A stretch of 64,000 nt of DNA from Spirochaetaceae bacterium (GCA_002729885.1 PBUB01000015.1:102001-166000); one strand, 5' to 3'. Counted from the stretch's first letter, positions 9,213 to 18,336 are shown. Notes: generated by a model not told the origin, from the letters alone. Made by a program: numbers and translations.

Positions 9213-9244
9213 TATAGCTGTATCCTCCCATACCGCGAGGTATG
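9213..9244 (-). promoter_or_regulatory. hflX ribosome binding site, small hairpin and candidate ATA start
   Basis: On the minus strand a 6-bp hairpin (CATACC/GGTATG, 9229-9244) adjoins GGGAGGA (9223-9229). Seven bases later comes ATA (9213-9215), in frame with hflX. No ATG, GTG, TTG or CTG occurs in frame between the preceding stop (9249-9251) and TTG 9185. The spacing suits ATA as a non-canonical start. Confidence 0.5.
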
Positions 9245-9248
9245 CAAT

Positions 9249-11489
9249 TCAAGGAGTAAAGAAATGATCTGCTCGTCCAGGAGTTTCTCCATCCCCTTCC
9301 AGTCTTTCCGGCGAATCCGGAAGATGACTTTCGTCGTGGGGATTCATAAAAGGTACAGGGGTCTCCTCCGGTTCGGCCACAGTTTCTGGATCTTCCATGT
9401 TGGGAACATCCGGAAATCTGGCTTTTATTCCATTATAAGCATTTCCGGCATAGTCAGCCCAGATGCCGCCGGCAGTAGATGAGCCTCCCCCTGGAAAAGG
9501 GACTCCATCGTCATGTCCCACCCAGACCACGGTCACTTCACCAGGTACCAGTCCTACAAACCAGGCATCCCTGGAGCCCGGCATGCCAGGATATTTTCGC
9601 CTGGTAGAGGCAGGAGTCTGCACCGTTCCGGATTTTCCGGCGATGGGAAAAGGCAGAAAATTCTTATCCTTTTGTTTTCTCTTACCAATCCATCCGGCGG
9701 TTCCCTGCTCCACTTCATCCACTACAGCCTGCATCAGCCAGATGGCCGCAGCGGCCGCTTCCGGACTGAGAACAGACACCTTTTCGGAGTCGGAGTAGGC
9801 TTCCCATTGAACGGTTCCCTGCGCATCTTCGATTTTTGTAATCAACTTTGGTCGGATGAGGTTACCCTGATTCAGAATCATACCATAGAGCCTCAGAAGT
9901 TCCATAGGCGTCAGTTCGCCGGTACCCAGAGCCAGGGAAAGGCCTCCCTGAAAGCGATCCGAGGCATCGTGATAGCTCAACTCCAGAGCCTGAGTCAATC
10001 GGTCCCGAAAGTAGCTCACTCCCAGATCATGCAAAGTCGACACAGCCACTGTATTTACGGACAAAGCCACAGCTTTGCGAAGCGGCATCTCTCCTTTATA
10101 ATGACCGTACCAGTTTCCCGGGGAATAGCCATCGTAATTCAGTCTACGATCTACAACCGTGGAATCCGGTTTGAGAACATCTCGATCCATGGCCACAGCA
10201 TACAGAAAGCCCTTTAGAGCGGAGCCGGGCTGGCGTTTCATATCATAGATTCGCTTGGCCTGGGTCCAGCCTTCCTTTACGGAATAACCACCTACCATTG
10301 CCGTGATCTCTCCACCGGGAACCGACATGGAAATACTGACTCCGTTAATTCCATTTCCCAGCCTGGCTTCCAGACCTGCTTTTACGGCATTTTGCTCCAC
10401 CTGGTCCCGAACTCCATCCACTGTGTTTCGCACAGCTCGCAGGGCCTGTCTTTGCTTGTTGATGTCGATTGTAGTATAAACCTTGAGTCCGCCCTGGCTT
10501 ATGATTTCCTCCGGAACATTTTCGTACAGGAACGATTTCGCAGCTTCGTTGGCTGCCGGAGCATCGTTTCTGCGAAAATCTCGAGAAGCTCCGTACGCTC
10601 CGATCAATCCAGAATGGGGATTCTTTTCATCCAGAGAAAGCTCATAGCGACGGGAAAATGCATCCATGGCCTTCTTTCTTTCTTCTTCCGTAATTTCTCC
10701 CTGCTCCTGCATGGCATCCAGAACCAGGTTTTGCTTCTTTGTAGATAGAACGATGTCGTTAAGTGGACTGTACCGCACCGGGCTGGGAAATAATCCAACA
10801 ATCATGGCTGCTTCTGCTGCATCCAGATTCTGGGGAGGCTTGCGAAAGTAAAACCATGAGGCTTCTTCTGCACCCACACGTCCTTCGCCCATGTAGATAC
10901 GATTTAAATACAGACAGAGGATTTCCTCTTTTTCCATCATGGACTCTATTTGAAAGGCGGCAAAGGTTTCGTAGATCTTGCGATAGAGAGTGGGACTGTG
11001 ATCTGTAAACAGGTTTCGCGCAAGCTGCTGAGTGATGGAGCCTCCTCCTTCTCGCACGCTAAATGCCAGGATATTGTTAATCATGGCTCTGGCGATTCCC
11101 CTCAGCGAAATACCGGAATGATCGTAGAACTCCCGGTCTTCTGCGCTGACCACCGCCTTCTTCAGCCAGCCCATATCTGCCTTGCAGGATTCCAGAGAAA
11201 TTCGAGAACCGCGAACCGGAACAAATTCACCGATCACCTCTCCGTTTCTTGCAAGAATCAATATGGGAGGACGGGGTTTTTCCTGACCTATACCCTGAAG
11301 CCATTGCTTTTCCCGGTTCAGGGCCTGCACCAGACCTTCCCGATCCCCCAGGAAGTCCACGGCCACGGCAGAAACAAGTATTGTAACTAGAGCGATCACC
11401 GATAGGGAGCCCCACAGTAATATGGCTTTGAATGGAATCTTCCTGAGCACGGAAGGAGTGCGTTCTTTAATAAGCATCAAGTAATTCAT
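9249..11489 (-). CDS. Class A penicillin-binding protein (bifunctional peptidoglycan synthase)
   Basis: 746 residues. After an N-terminal membrane anchor (about 20-43) comes a GT51 glycosyltransferase domain: SAEDREFYDH near 115-124 with the catalytic Glu, GGGSITQQLARNL at 148-160, and a following region ending at LFPSPVRYSP. The transpeptidase domain has SALK at 423-426 (nucleophile Ser423), SVN at 477-479 and KSGT near 619. The protein polymerises glycan strands and cross-links peptides at the outer face of the inner membrane. The C-terminal tail is acidic and proline-rich (EPEETPVPF). ATG at 11489. It is divergent from the membrane-protein gene at 11546 with only 56 bases between, and is followed by hflX. 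Confidence 0.93.
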   Translation of the reverse strand: MNYLMLIKERTPSVLRKIPFKAILLWGSLSVIALVTILVSAVAVDFLGDREGLVQALNREKQWLQGIGQEKPRPPILILARNGEVIGEFVPVRGSRISLESCKADMGWLKKAVVSAEDREFYDHSGISLRGIARAMINNILAFSVREGGGSITQQLARNLFTDHSPTLYRKIYETFAAFQIESMMEKEEILCLYLNRIYMGEGRVGAEEASWFYFRKPPQNLDAAEAAMIVGLFPSPVRYSPLNDIVLSTKKQNLVLDAMQEQGEITEEERKKAMDAFSRRYELSLDEKNPHSGLIGAYGASRDFRRNDAPAANEAAKSFLYENVPEEIISQGGLKVYTTIDINKQRQALRAVRNTVDGVRDQVEQNAVKAGLEARLGNGINGVSISMSVPGGEITAMVGGYSVKEGWTQAKRIYDMKRQPGSALKGFLYAVAMDRDVLKPDSTVVDRRLNYDGYSPGNWYGHYKGEMPLRKAVALSVNTVAVSTLHDLGVSYFRDRLTQALELSYHDASDRFQGGLSLALGTGELTPMELLRLYGMILNQGNLIRPKLITKIEDAQGTVQWEAYSDSEKVSVLSPEAAAAAIWLMQAVVDEVEQGTAGWIGKRKQKDKNFLPFPIAGKSGTVQTPASTRRKYPGMPGSRDAWFVGLVPGEVTVVWVGHDDGVPFPGGGSSTAGGIWADYAGNAYNGIKARFPDVPNMEDPETVAEPEETPVPFMNPHDESHLPDSPERLEGDGETPGRADHFFTP

Positions 11490-11545
11490 GTGTTCGAGTC
11501 CAGGTTTTCGCTTGAGTTTCTCGCTGGCAAGCAGTCCCTGAGCCC

Positions 11546-12364
11546 ATGCAGCAAGAAGGCTATATTGAATCTTTGACGCAGAAGGAGCTGGATGTGATCG
11601 AAGTAATCAAGCTGGCCTTCCGGTCCCTGAAGAAAACCTGGGCCCAGAGTCTTCCCGTGCCTGCAGTGGCATCCTTTCTGTATGGTCTGGCCACCTATGA
11701 ATACTCCCTGGGTGCTACTTCGGCGGCCCTGGAAAATCCTGACCAGGGCCCGCAAGCTTTCTCCGCCCTTTACCTGGAATCCCTGGGCATTTCGGTGGCC
11801 ATGGGACTGCTACTTTCTCTAAGCATGATCTTTCCTCTGAGAGCGGCCGTGCGAGCCTCAGGACTGAAGACTCTTGAGAATTCCAGTCTGGGGCTGCAGG
11901 CACTGTTCTTGCTGTTAATTACTGTGATTATCTCTGTTACTTCTACTGTGGGCTTGGTCTTTTGCATTGTCCCAGGCATCGCTGTGGCCATAGCTTTTAG
12001 CCTGTCGCCGGCTTCTCTGGTGCTGGATGATGCAGGACCCGGAAAGGCCCTGGCAAATGCCTATCGCACATTCAGCGTGCGAAAATCCAAGGTTCTGGCA
12101 CTTGTCCTTCTCCTGGGACTGGTTACAGGACTCATCTGTTTTATTGCAATGCTTCCTGCCCTGGCTTACTACATCTATGCATTGATCCAGGTGATTGTTA
12201 CCAATCAGCCAGAACTGCTTCTGAATGTGATGCAAACCTACATCATGTTGATCGTGGTAGGGATAGCCATTTCACTGCCTTTTTCGGTGGCCCTGGCCGG
12301 ACATACTCTGGTGCTGGCCTATGCAAACTTCCGAAACTTCATGCCTGTGGGCCCCGAGTTCTGA
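11546..12364 (+). CDS. Polytopic membrane protein, GPDPase-membrane-domain-like
   Basis: 272 residues with about six hydrophobic segments and a soluble N-terminal 30 residues. The stretch CIVPGIAVAIAFSLSP followed by LVLDDAGPGKALANAYRTF fits the pattern of the glycerophosphodiester phosphodiesterase membrane domain and DUF975-like families (PGI motif, then an amphipathic 'aL..S' helix before the next membrane segment). No catalytic residues are apparent and no function can be assigned. It is transcribed away from the PBP gene. The ATG at 11546 lacks a clear ribosome binding site. Confidence 0.75.
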   Translation: MQQEGYIESLTQKELDVIEVIKLAFRSLKKTWAQSLPVPAVASFLYGLATYEYSLGATSAALENPDQGPQAFSALYLESLGISVAMGLLLSLSMIFPLRAAVRASGLKTLENSSLGLQALFLLLITVIISVTSTVGLVFCIVPGIAVAIAFSLSPASLVLDDAGPGKALANAYRTFSVRKSKVLALVLLLGLVTGLICFIAMLPALAYYIYALIQVIVTNQPELLLNVMQTYIMLIVVGIAISLPFSVALAGHTLVLAYANFRNFMPVGPEF

Positions 12365-12447
12365 AGGAGCAGAGATTCGAAGCTGCTGCAAAATGATTCT
12401 TTGCAACAACTCAGCCTCCTGTAGCCTCGCCGCTACTCCCTGTATTG

Positions 12448-13662
12448 ATGAGTCGATTTAGAACAGATTTACTTCGCCTGCTTTCAATGACCATGGTGCT
12501 GGCCATCCATGCCACCGGGCCTTACGAATATCGCTTCCTGGGTTCCCATGATTTCTTTTCCCAGGATTTCCTGGCTGTAATCCTGAACCAGCTGGCAAGG
12601 TTCAGTGTGCCGGTATTCGTTTCTCTCTCCGGCTTTGGACTGACCATGAAGTACGGCAGCCAGAGTTTAAAGTCAGGCAATGGACTGAGTGGTATACAGG
12701 TTCCAGCCATTTCTTTTTACAGGGAGCGACTCTACAAGATCGGCCTGCCATTTCTTTTCTGGTCTGTACTGTATCTTGCCATCCAGGGTAAATTGAAAGG
12801 CCCCTGGAATCAGCAGTGGCCTCTGGATCTGGTTCCCTATTTGTATCGCACAGGTGCGGACTATCATTTCTATTTCTTCCACATCATTTTTGAATGCTAC
12901 TTCCTTTTTCCGATTTTACTCTGGGTGTTCAGCAAACTGGAGAAACTTCGTCTGCCATTGTTGATTGTATCTTTTCTTCTGCAGCTCTACGTCAGTTCGC
13001 CAGCTCACATCTGGTTCGATGGATATCCTCGCATTCCCTTTATTTTCTCCGCTTTTTTTCTTTACTGGCAGTTTCCTTTCCTTCTGGGGATCTTCTTTGC
13101 TCTGCGAAACCTGGATCGTTCTAGTATGGATTTACCGCCGGCTTCCCGGGCAAGTCTAACGGCAATGGGCCAGGGTCCATCTACTGAGTCGAAGAGAGCA
13201 GAATCCTCCGGAAAAATCAGGAAGGCTGCATTGGTTTTTCTCACTCTGCTGAGCTTTGCCATTGTGCTGTGGGAGTATATTTTCTGGACTTACAGAAGCG
13301 ATAACCCCGGGGATTTCAATCACTTCACGCGAATGAGCGTGGTGATCTATAGTTCCATTTTCTTTTTGCTTTTTTATCTCTGGCCTGCTACATCCAACGA
13401 TTCAGAGCACACAGATTCAGGCTGGAAGCAGCGCATCGCTCATCTGGCTGGCCTTTCCTTCTTTGTCTATATAGTGCATACCTGGATCCTGCGTGGTCTG
13501 CAGATCCTTTTGCCTGAATGGATGCTTCCAGTATTGGCCGTCCTGATTTTTTCTTCCTTTGGGATCGCTGAAATTCTACATCGATTGATTTCTATTGAAT
13601 GGATTCGCAATGTGCTGGGACTAGAGAAACGAAGAAAGCCATCCAGGGCCAGGGCTGAATGA
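12448..13662 (+). CDS. Acyltransferase 3 (OafA/YrhL-like) membrane protein
   Basis: 404 residues, about ten hydrophobic segments. The start region RTDLLRLLSMTMVLAIHA carries the family hallmark (R-x10-H) of acyltransferase 3 enzymes, followed by VPVFVSLSGFGL and FYRERLYKIGLPFLFWS, also typical. Such proteins O-acylate surface polysaccharide or lipid groups across the inner membrane. A soluble loop rich in Ser/Pro/Gly (about 230-265) separates two membrane blocks. ATG at 12448 is preferred over an adjacent TTG at 12445; no strong ribosome binding site. It follows the 11546 gene by 83 bases on the same strand. The acyl acceptor is not indicated by neighbours. Confidence 0.87.
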   Translation: MSRFRTDLLRLLSMTMVLAIHATGPYEYRFLGSHDFFSQDFLAVILNQLARFSVPVFVSLSGFGLTMKYGSQSLKSGNGLSGIQVPAISFYRERLYKIGLPFLFWSVLYLAIQGKLKGPWNQQWPLDLVPYLYRTGADYHFYFFHIIFECYFLFPILLWVFSKLEKLRLPLLIVSFLLQLYVSSPAHIWFDGYPRIPFIFSAFFLYWQFPFLLGIFFALRNLDRSSMDLPPASRASLTAMGQGPSTESKRAESSGKIRKAALVFLTLLSFAIVLWEYIFWTYRSDNPGDFNHFTRMSVVIYSSIFFLLFYLWPATSNDSEHTDSGWKQRIAHLAGLSFFVYIVHTWILRGLQILLPEWMLPVLAVLIFSSFGIAEILHRLISIEWIRNVLGLEKRRKPSRARAE

Positions 13663-13723
13663 TTCACCGGAGTTAGGGAGCTGCGAAAGTAAACTTCCTC
13701 CAGAGTGCAATCCCCGGGAATCG

Positions 13724-15652
13724 CTACCCCCCGTAAAGGCCGTTGATGGCCCCGGCAATACCGATCTGTAATACAAGAGAAGGCAAGATGCTCTCGCTCC
13801 GTTCTCGAATTATTCCGGCCCCCAGACCAAATAAAAAGGCCCCTACGCCCTGAACCACCGGAGCCCAGAGTCCCATAGTCTGCTCCAGAAACGCTACCAG
13901 GGACAGAGGACTTACAGCCAGCATCGCAGCGTAACCAAAGCCCGAGACCAGTATGGGCGGAGACAGGAACCATCGGCCTCCCGGCTGCATGATCTCATGA
14001 TGCTCCTGTAGCCATCCATGTACGTTGACCCGAAACAGGATTTCCATGGCCAGAGGCAGGAAGAGTCCCAGCATCAGCATGTGGTATAGATCAGGAAACG
14101 GCTCACGGATAGCCCATACTCCTCCGGCCAGGGCAGCGGGAATTACAAGAGGAAGCAGAAGTAGCCAGTCCCAGCCAGCCGGCAAACGAAAGCCATACAG
14201 GAATGGTTTGTGTCTGCACTGTAGAAAGACTACAACAAGGGTAAATACAGTGAGTACCGGCGCAAACAGCTCCTTCAATAATCCAGTGGCTGTGTGTACA
14301 TAATCGGGACCGAAAAGGGAAAGTATTTCTCCTCCCAGAAAAGCAACCAGCGCTCCCAGAAAAGGGAAAAGACTGCCAGTAATCATTCTTCCCAATCGCT
14401 CCGCCGCTGGAGGCCTTTTATAGGCCTGTTTACAAATGCGGACGATCTCGGAAGGTTTCAGGCCGGTGCCACTCATTCTCGGGGAGCCGCCAATTTCCTG
14501 GGAGCCCCCCCAGCGATTCTCGTTGTTTCTTCCCGAAACCTCTGGATCTTCATGGTTCAGGAAGCGATACACTCGTTCCATCTCCAGAGGAAAGAAAAGA
14601 TCGGATTTGCGAATTGTGTAGACGCCCTTTCCTTTTTGAAGGAGCAAAATTGCTGGTCGCGTACCATACACTCGATTCAGGTACTCCTCCATTTCGTAGA
14701 TACCCATATCCGAGCGGTACACGATAACATTGTTGTTCTGATCCAGTTCTGCACGAGCCAATTCTTCCAGACCTTTAAAGTCTTTGAAGTCCTCCGGACG
14801 AAAGAACATTTCATCAATGCGATTTAGAAGTTTGCGAGTGTATGTAGAAAAGTCGATTTCATCCCAGCGTCCGTTGGATTTAATCCTTCGCTCATCTTCT
14901 CGCAGAAAATCGATTTTGGACATTACATCCTTGTGCTGCGCCTTTGGCAGACCGGCTACGTCCTGGTATTCCAGACCCAGACCATCGATAATTCCTTCCA
15001 CTCGAATCAATGGAACAATGGCTCTGTAAACAGGAGCATCTCCTTTTCGAAGATGCATATGATTTAGAAGAATCCAGATTGCAAGAACTGTGTCCAGATC
15101 TGGATCATTGGCCCAGATAATCCATTTTTTGTCGGACAGGTTCAGGCCCTTTCGCACAAGCACCAGAGCCTGTTCGCAGGTAGCCAGGGTAAAGGAACGT
15201 TCTACTCCATCATGATGATCCAGGTTGTACACCTGTCTTTCATGATCCATGAACGGTTCGCACTGGGCAGCCCCATCCAGATAAATGGTTCTTTCCGGTG
15301 CCTTTCGCGCAGTAGCAGCAGAGACAGTCTTGCCTCGAACTATTCGAACGCTTATGTTCGGTGCTTCCAGACAGGACAGCACCTTTCCCTCTTCCAGATC
15401 CTTTACCGAGTAACGATCGGGAAGCTTACTTAGTTCGGATGTAAACTCCTCGGAATCACCGGATTCCTGGTTTCTGGAGGACCCGGAGAAACCGGCGAGC
15501 TTTTTTATTAGCTCCAGCATTGCAGACCCCATTGAATGAAGAGCCCTCTGCATGTGCAATTGTCTTTTAAAGACTTCCGAAGCTACAGAACTATCGCTAC
15601 AAAGATTTGTCCAGGTCTGGAGATACGGCCGATGGAAGGAATCCATGGACAT
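13724..15652 (-). CDS. DHH-phosphoesterase-like domain fused to degenerate CPBP membrane protein
   Basis: 642 residues. Residues about 80-410 look like a DHH/DHHA1 phosphoesterase: NLDHHDG at 143-149, ANDPDLDTVLA near 181-190, and a glycine-rich end GGSQEIGGSPRMSGTGL (about 382-398) like the DHHA1 substrate loop. Residues about 420-640 hold roughly seven hydrophobic segments resembling a CPBP/Abi (CAAX protease-like) domain. Its motif 1 reads MEILFR (536-541) instead of EExxxR, motif 2 has no His, and the last motif keeps only an Asn (AINGLY), so proteolysis is doubtful. The start is uncertain: ATG 15652 lacks a ribosome binding site, while ATG 15520 has GGGG seven bases upstream. Convergent with the acyltransferase gene. 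Confidence 0.75.
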   Translation of the reverse strand: MSMDSFHRPYLQTWTNLCSDSSVASEVFKRQLHMQRALHSMGSAMLELIKKLAGFSGSSRNQESGDSEEFTSELSKLPDRYSVKDLEEGKVLSCLEAPNISVRIVRGKTVSAATARKAPERTIYLDGAAQCEPFMDHERQVYNLDHHDGVERSFTLATCEQALVLVRKGLNLSDKKWIIWANDPDLDTVLAIWILLNHMHLRKGDAPVYRAIVPLIRVEGIIDGLGLEYQDVAGLPKAQHKDVMSKIDFLREDERRIKSNGRWDEIDFSTYTRKLLNRIDEMFFRPEDFKDFKGLEELARAELDQNNNVIVYRSDMGIYEMEEYLNRVYGTRPAILLLQKGKGVYTIRKSDLFFPLEMERVYRFLNHEDPEVSGRNNENRWGGSQEIGGSPRMSGTGLKPSEIVRICKQAYKRPPAAERLGRMITGSLFPFLGALVAFLGGEILSLFGPDYVHTATGLLKELFAPVLTVFTLVVVFLQCRHKPFLYGFRLPAGWDWLLLLPLVIPAALAGGVWAIREPFPDLYHMLMLGLFLPLAMEILFRVNVHGWLQEHHEIMQPGGRWFLSPPILVSGFGYAAMLAVSPLSLVAFLEQTMGLWAPVVQGVGAFLFGLGAGIIRERSESILPSLVLQIGIAGAINGLYGG

Positions 15653-15992
15653 TCACTGCGGTGCACTCTTGTTCTGGGCGCTTTTCTTCCGCCGCTCTTC
15701 GTACTCAATATCAATCGTCCATGCTCGGATCTCTTTCGGCTATATATAGGAATAATAGCCGGGCAAGGCCGATGCGTAGCTGAAACTGCTCTACATGCCA
15801 ATGATGTACTGTGCAGAGCATAATAATGAACACATCCAAAAAAAATGAAATATTGGGCCTATTTCTGGCTGGAAAAGAAACGAACCTGAGCCTGCTTTCT
15901 CAGGTCAAAATAAAAGGAGAGACCCAAAAAATTCATTTACAATCATAGTGCGTTTAGGCGATTCTTTTCGCACTAATGGTTTGGAGGATCAA
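15653..15992. other. Intergenic divergent promoter region with inverted repeats
   Basis: No gene seen. It separates the leftward DHH/CPBP gene from the rightward DUF2147 gene. It holds a 7-bp inverted repeat ACCTGAG/CTCAGGT (15884-15905) and another, TAGTGCG/CGCACTA (15946-15975), just upstream of the DUF2147 ribosome binding site, a possible operator or leader hairpin. An AT-rich TATATATA stretch lies near 15741-15750. Confidence 0.5.
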
Positions 15993-16427
15993 ATGCTAAA
16001 GAGACAATCCAGCTTGCTGAGAGTTGTTTGTGCGCTCTTCTTTTTCGCAGCTACAACCGGAGTGATGGCTTCGCCCGTTGGAACATGGAAGACCATCGAT
16101 GACGAAACCGGAAAAGCCAAGAGTTATGTTCAAGTGTATGAGTATCAGGGGAAATACTATGGAAAGGTTGTAAAACTGATCAACCCTTCTGAGCCTAACC
16201 CTAAATGCGATAAGTGTACTGGAGCTTATAAGGACAAACCCATTGTTGGTATGACCATCATGTGGGGACTATCGAAAGAGGGTAATGAATACTCAGGAGG
16301 ACAGATCCTGGATCCAGCAAAAGGCAAAGTTTACAATTGCAAGATCTGGGTTGAAGGCGGTGCTCTGAAAGTTCGAGGATACATCGGACCTTTCTTTCGC
16401 ACACAAACCTGGTATAAAGTCAACTAA
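15993..16427 (+). CDS. Exported DUF2147 protein
   Basis: 144 residues. The start ATG 15993 is fixed by GGAGGA at 15983-15988 and by the signal peptide it opens (LLRVVCALFFFAATTGVMA). The mature part is a DUF2147 domain: SPVGTWKTIDDETGKAKSYV at its start, NCKIW and a closing GYIGPFFRTQTWY. In other bacteria this domain is a small periplasmic or secreted beta-barrel of unknown biochemical role. A CDKC pair (about residues 72-75) may form a disulfide or bind metal. It is monocistronic, with its own terminator just downstream. Confidence 0.9.
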   Translation: MLKRQSSLLRVVCALFFFAATTGVMASPVGTWKTIDDETGKAKSYVQVYEYQGKYYGKVVKLINPSEPNPKCDKCTGAYKDKPIVGMTIMWGLSKEGNEYSGGQILDPAKGKVYNCKIWVEGGALKVRGYIGPFFRTQTWYKVN

Positions 16428-16437
16428 GACTTCTGGA

Positions 16438-16464
16438 AGGCAGGGCTTCGGTCCTGCCTTTTTT
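16438..16464 (+). terminator. Rho-independent terminator after DUF2147 gene
   Basis: Stem AGGCAGG (16438-16444) and CCTGCCT (16453-16459) around a TTCG-containing loop, followed by a T run to 16464. It ends the DUF2147 transcript eleven bases after the stop. Confidence 0.9.
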
Positions 16465-16471
16465 CCCTCCC

Positions 16472-16867
16472 TTGAACTCACGAACATCCAGTCCCTCTTC
16501 CACTTCATCCGTATACTTTCTCTACATCATTCGCACTTCTTCCAATACTCTGTATACTGGAATCACTACCGACCTGGAGCGTCGCTGGAAAGAGCATTCC
16601 AGACTTAAAGCAGGAAGCAAATATCTAAAGGCTGTAAGACCACAGGAACTGGTCGCCGCCTGGCTTCTGGAAACCGATGAAACAACGGACATCCCCGTTC
16701 GTTCTCTGGCCAGCAAGCTGGAAAGCAAAGTAAAGTCCCTTGACCGCGAGCAAAAATTGCAATTGATTCAGCGTCCTTCCCGAATCAAAAGATTTGACGA
16801 ATGCCAGGTCTGCCGATGTAAATCCATTCATGCATCCAGGCGAAGAGCCATTGAAAAGCTCATCTAA
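16472..16867 (+). CDS. GIY-YIG nuclease-domain protein
   Basis: 131 residues. The stretch VYFLYIIRTSSNTLYTGIT carries the two GIY-YIG strands (here LYII and YTGI), followed by the DLERRWKEH helix with the expected Arg. This matches the short UPF0213/YhbQ-like class, but here a C-terminal extension of about 45 residues holds CQVCRCK, a possible metal site. UPF0213 proteins are presumed DNA-processing nucleases. The only in-frame start before the domain is TTG at 16472, directly after the terminator and without a ribosome binding site, so expression is uncertain. It overlaps the start of the next gene. Confidence 0.75.
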   Translation: MNSRTSSPSSTSSVYFLYIIRTSSNTLYTGITTDLERRWKEHSRLKAGSKYLKAVRPQELVAAWLLETDETTDIPVRSLASKLESKVKSLDREQKLQLIQRPSRIKRFDECQVCRCKSIHASRRRAIEKLI

Positions 16868-17648
16868 TCCATCAAGTTCCTCATTTCCCGTTCCTGATAT
16901 TTCGCTTTCTGAAACAGAATTTCTACGAGATCTTTACGAAAGAGCCAGGCAATCAGGTGCTCTGGACCCGCTCTTTCCAGGTATGGTGTTTTACAATGTA
17001 CCTGGTTATCTGATGAAGAATCTCTGGCCGGAAAAGCTGGAGAAATGGAAGAAGCAACCGGCCTTAATGGGATTTGCTGCCAATGAATCGGGCTGGAAGG
17101 GAAAGCTGGATGCACTTCAATCTACCCTGGAACCGGACACCGGACTGGTTTCGCTAAACAAGAACTTCGTGATGGAGGGAGATTCCATCGCTCTCTGTGG
17201 GGTTAAAAGAATGGGCCAGAAAGATCCATCCGAGATAGCCCTGTGCTGGATATCTCTGCCCTCCCCGGGAATCACTCTGACGGCCCGCGAAGATTCAGAA
17301 AGTCGATTCGAATACGAGGGAGAAACCTTTCTTCATTATCGCATGTCCGGACAAATTACACTGCCACCGAATGCAACTCTGCTAATCCCCGCCGCCAGAT
17401 ACCGCAGACTGGGGCCCGTATTCATGCTACGGGAAATTACAGGACTGGGCGCCATCGCACTGGGTATCCTGGCTCATCGTGGGATTGCTCTGGATACAGA
17501 GAGTTATTTCAGGGACTGCGGGAATAACCGTACCAGCGGTAGACCCAGAAAGGAAGATTTACTTAAAGCAAGGGATTTCATAGCCAGGCTATGTGAGGAA
17601 GTGGGCGAAAGACATCCTCTATGGGACAAAATGAATTCCCTGCCCTGA
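16830..17648 (+). CDS. Short acyl-CoA-dehydrogenase-like protein
   Basis: About 272 residues from ATG 16830 (TTG 16794 is an alternative; neither has a ribosome binding site). It is weakly reminiscent of acyl-CoA dehydrogenases. ALMGFAANESGWKGKL and the later SIALCGVKRMGQKDPSEIAL resemble the 'TEPGxGSD ... xGxKxxITNG' FAD-binding middle domain, and TGLGAIALGILAHRGIAL resembles the first helix of the C-terminal domain. It is much shorter than the usual 380 residues and lacks the N-terminal helical domain and the recognisable catalytic Glu region. Function is therefore unknown; a degenerate or scaffold member is possible. It overlaps the end of the GIY-YIG gene and converges on the oxidoreductase gene with one base between. 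Confidence 0.6.
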   Translation: MHPGEEPLKSSSNPSSSSFPVPDISLSETEFLRDLYERARQSGALDPLFPGMVFYNVPGYLMKNLWPEKLEKWKKQPALMGFAANESGWKGKLDALQSTLEPDTGLVSLNKNFVMEGDSIALCGVKRMGQKDPSEIALCWISLPSPGITLTAREDSESRFEYEGETFLHYRMSGQITLPPNATLLIPAARYRRLGPVFMLREITGLGAIALGILAHRGIALDTESYFRDCGNNRTSGRPRKEDLLKARDFIARLCEEVGERHPLWDKMNSLP

Positions 17649-17649
17649 T

Positions 17650-18336
17650 TCAGTTCCGGGAAGCACGGGCTATTTCTGCTATCTCATCGGATTCCAGAAT
17701 ATGAAAACCTGGCTCCTTTTGAAGAGCCATACAACGTGCCACATCGGCAGCCTGAATTCCTCTGTATTTTCGCACAGGGCCCAGCAGGAAAGGATTCAGC
17801 AAAGTAGCTGCCAGGGAGCCCAGGCTTTCTCCGGGGCGGCTTTCTTCGCGGTTACCCAGAAGTAAGCTCGGGCGATATATATGAAGTGAATCCAGTCCCA
17901 GAGATTGTAGATCGTTTTCCAGCTTTCCCTTTACTCGATTATAATAGATCGAGCTACTGGCATCAGATCCCAGGGCCGTGATTACATGAAAGGGCTGGTT
18001 GCCAGTCTTACATTTTCGGGCCAGAGCCATAGGATAATCATAATCCACCTTCTCAAAGGCTTCCCTGCTTCCCGCTTTTTTCATGGTGGTACCCAGACAG
18101 CAATACACCGCTCCGTCGAAATCCGGGTAACTGGCTGCCTGTTCGAAATCCAAAATCTGGTACTGAATTTTCTCTGCGTTTATGGAGGGTTCAGACCCGA
18201 CCTTTTCCGTTTTGCCGGAATCTGCCGGCTTTCGCCTTACCAGCGCAACAACGGAATCCACCTCTGGAATACTGGCCAACTCCTGGAGAAGAAGATTTCC
18301 TACAAGTCCGGTACTTCCGGCCACGTACACTTTCAT
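17650..18336 (-). CDS. NAD(P)-binding Rossmann oxidoreductase, HTATIP2/YbjT-like
   Basis: 228 residues. The N-terminus VYVAGSTGLVGNLLLQEL has the GxxGxxG dinucleotide motif of atypical short-chain dehydrogenases. VYCCLGTTMKKAGSREAFEKVDYDYP and the later YNRVKGKLENDL (Tyr-x3-Lys) match the HTATIP2/TIP30-like group, and HIYRPSLLLGNRE is the usual family closing motif. The substrate is unknown. ATG at 18336 overlaps the stop of the upstream cupin gene by four bases (ATGA), so the two form a coupled pair. Confidence 0.87.
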   Translation of the reverse strand: MKVYVAGSTGLVGNLLLQELASIPEVDSVVALVRRKPADSGKTEKVGSEPSINAEKIQYQILDFEQAASYPDFDGAVYCCLGTTMKKAGSREAFEKVDYDYPMALARKCKTGNQPFHVITALGSDASSSIYYNRVKGKLENDLQSLGLDSLHIYRPSLLLGNREESRPGESLGSLAATLLNPFLLGPVRKYRGIQAADVARCMALQKEPGFHILESDEIAEIARASRN

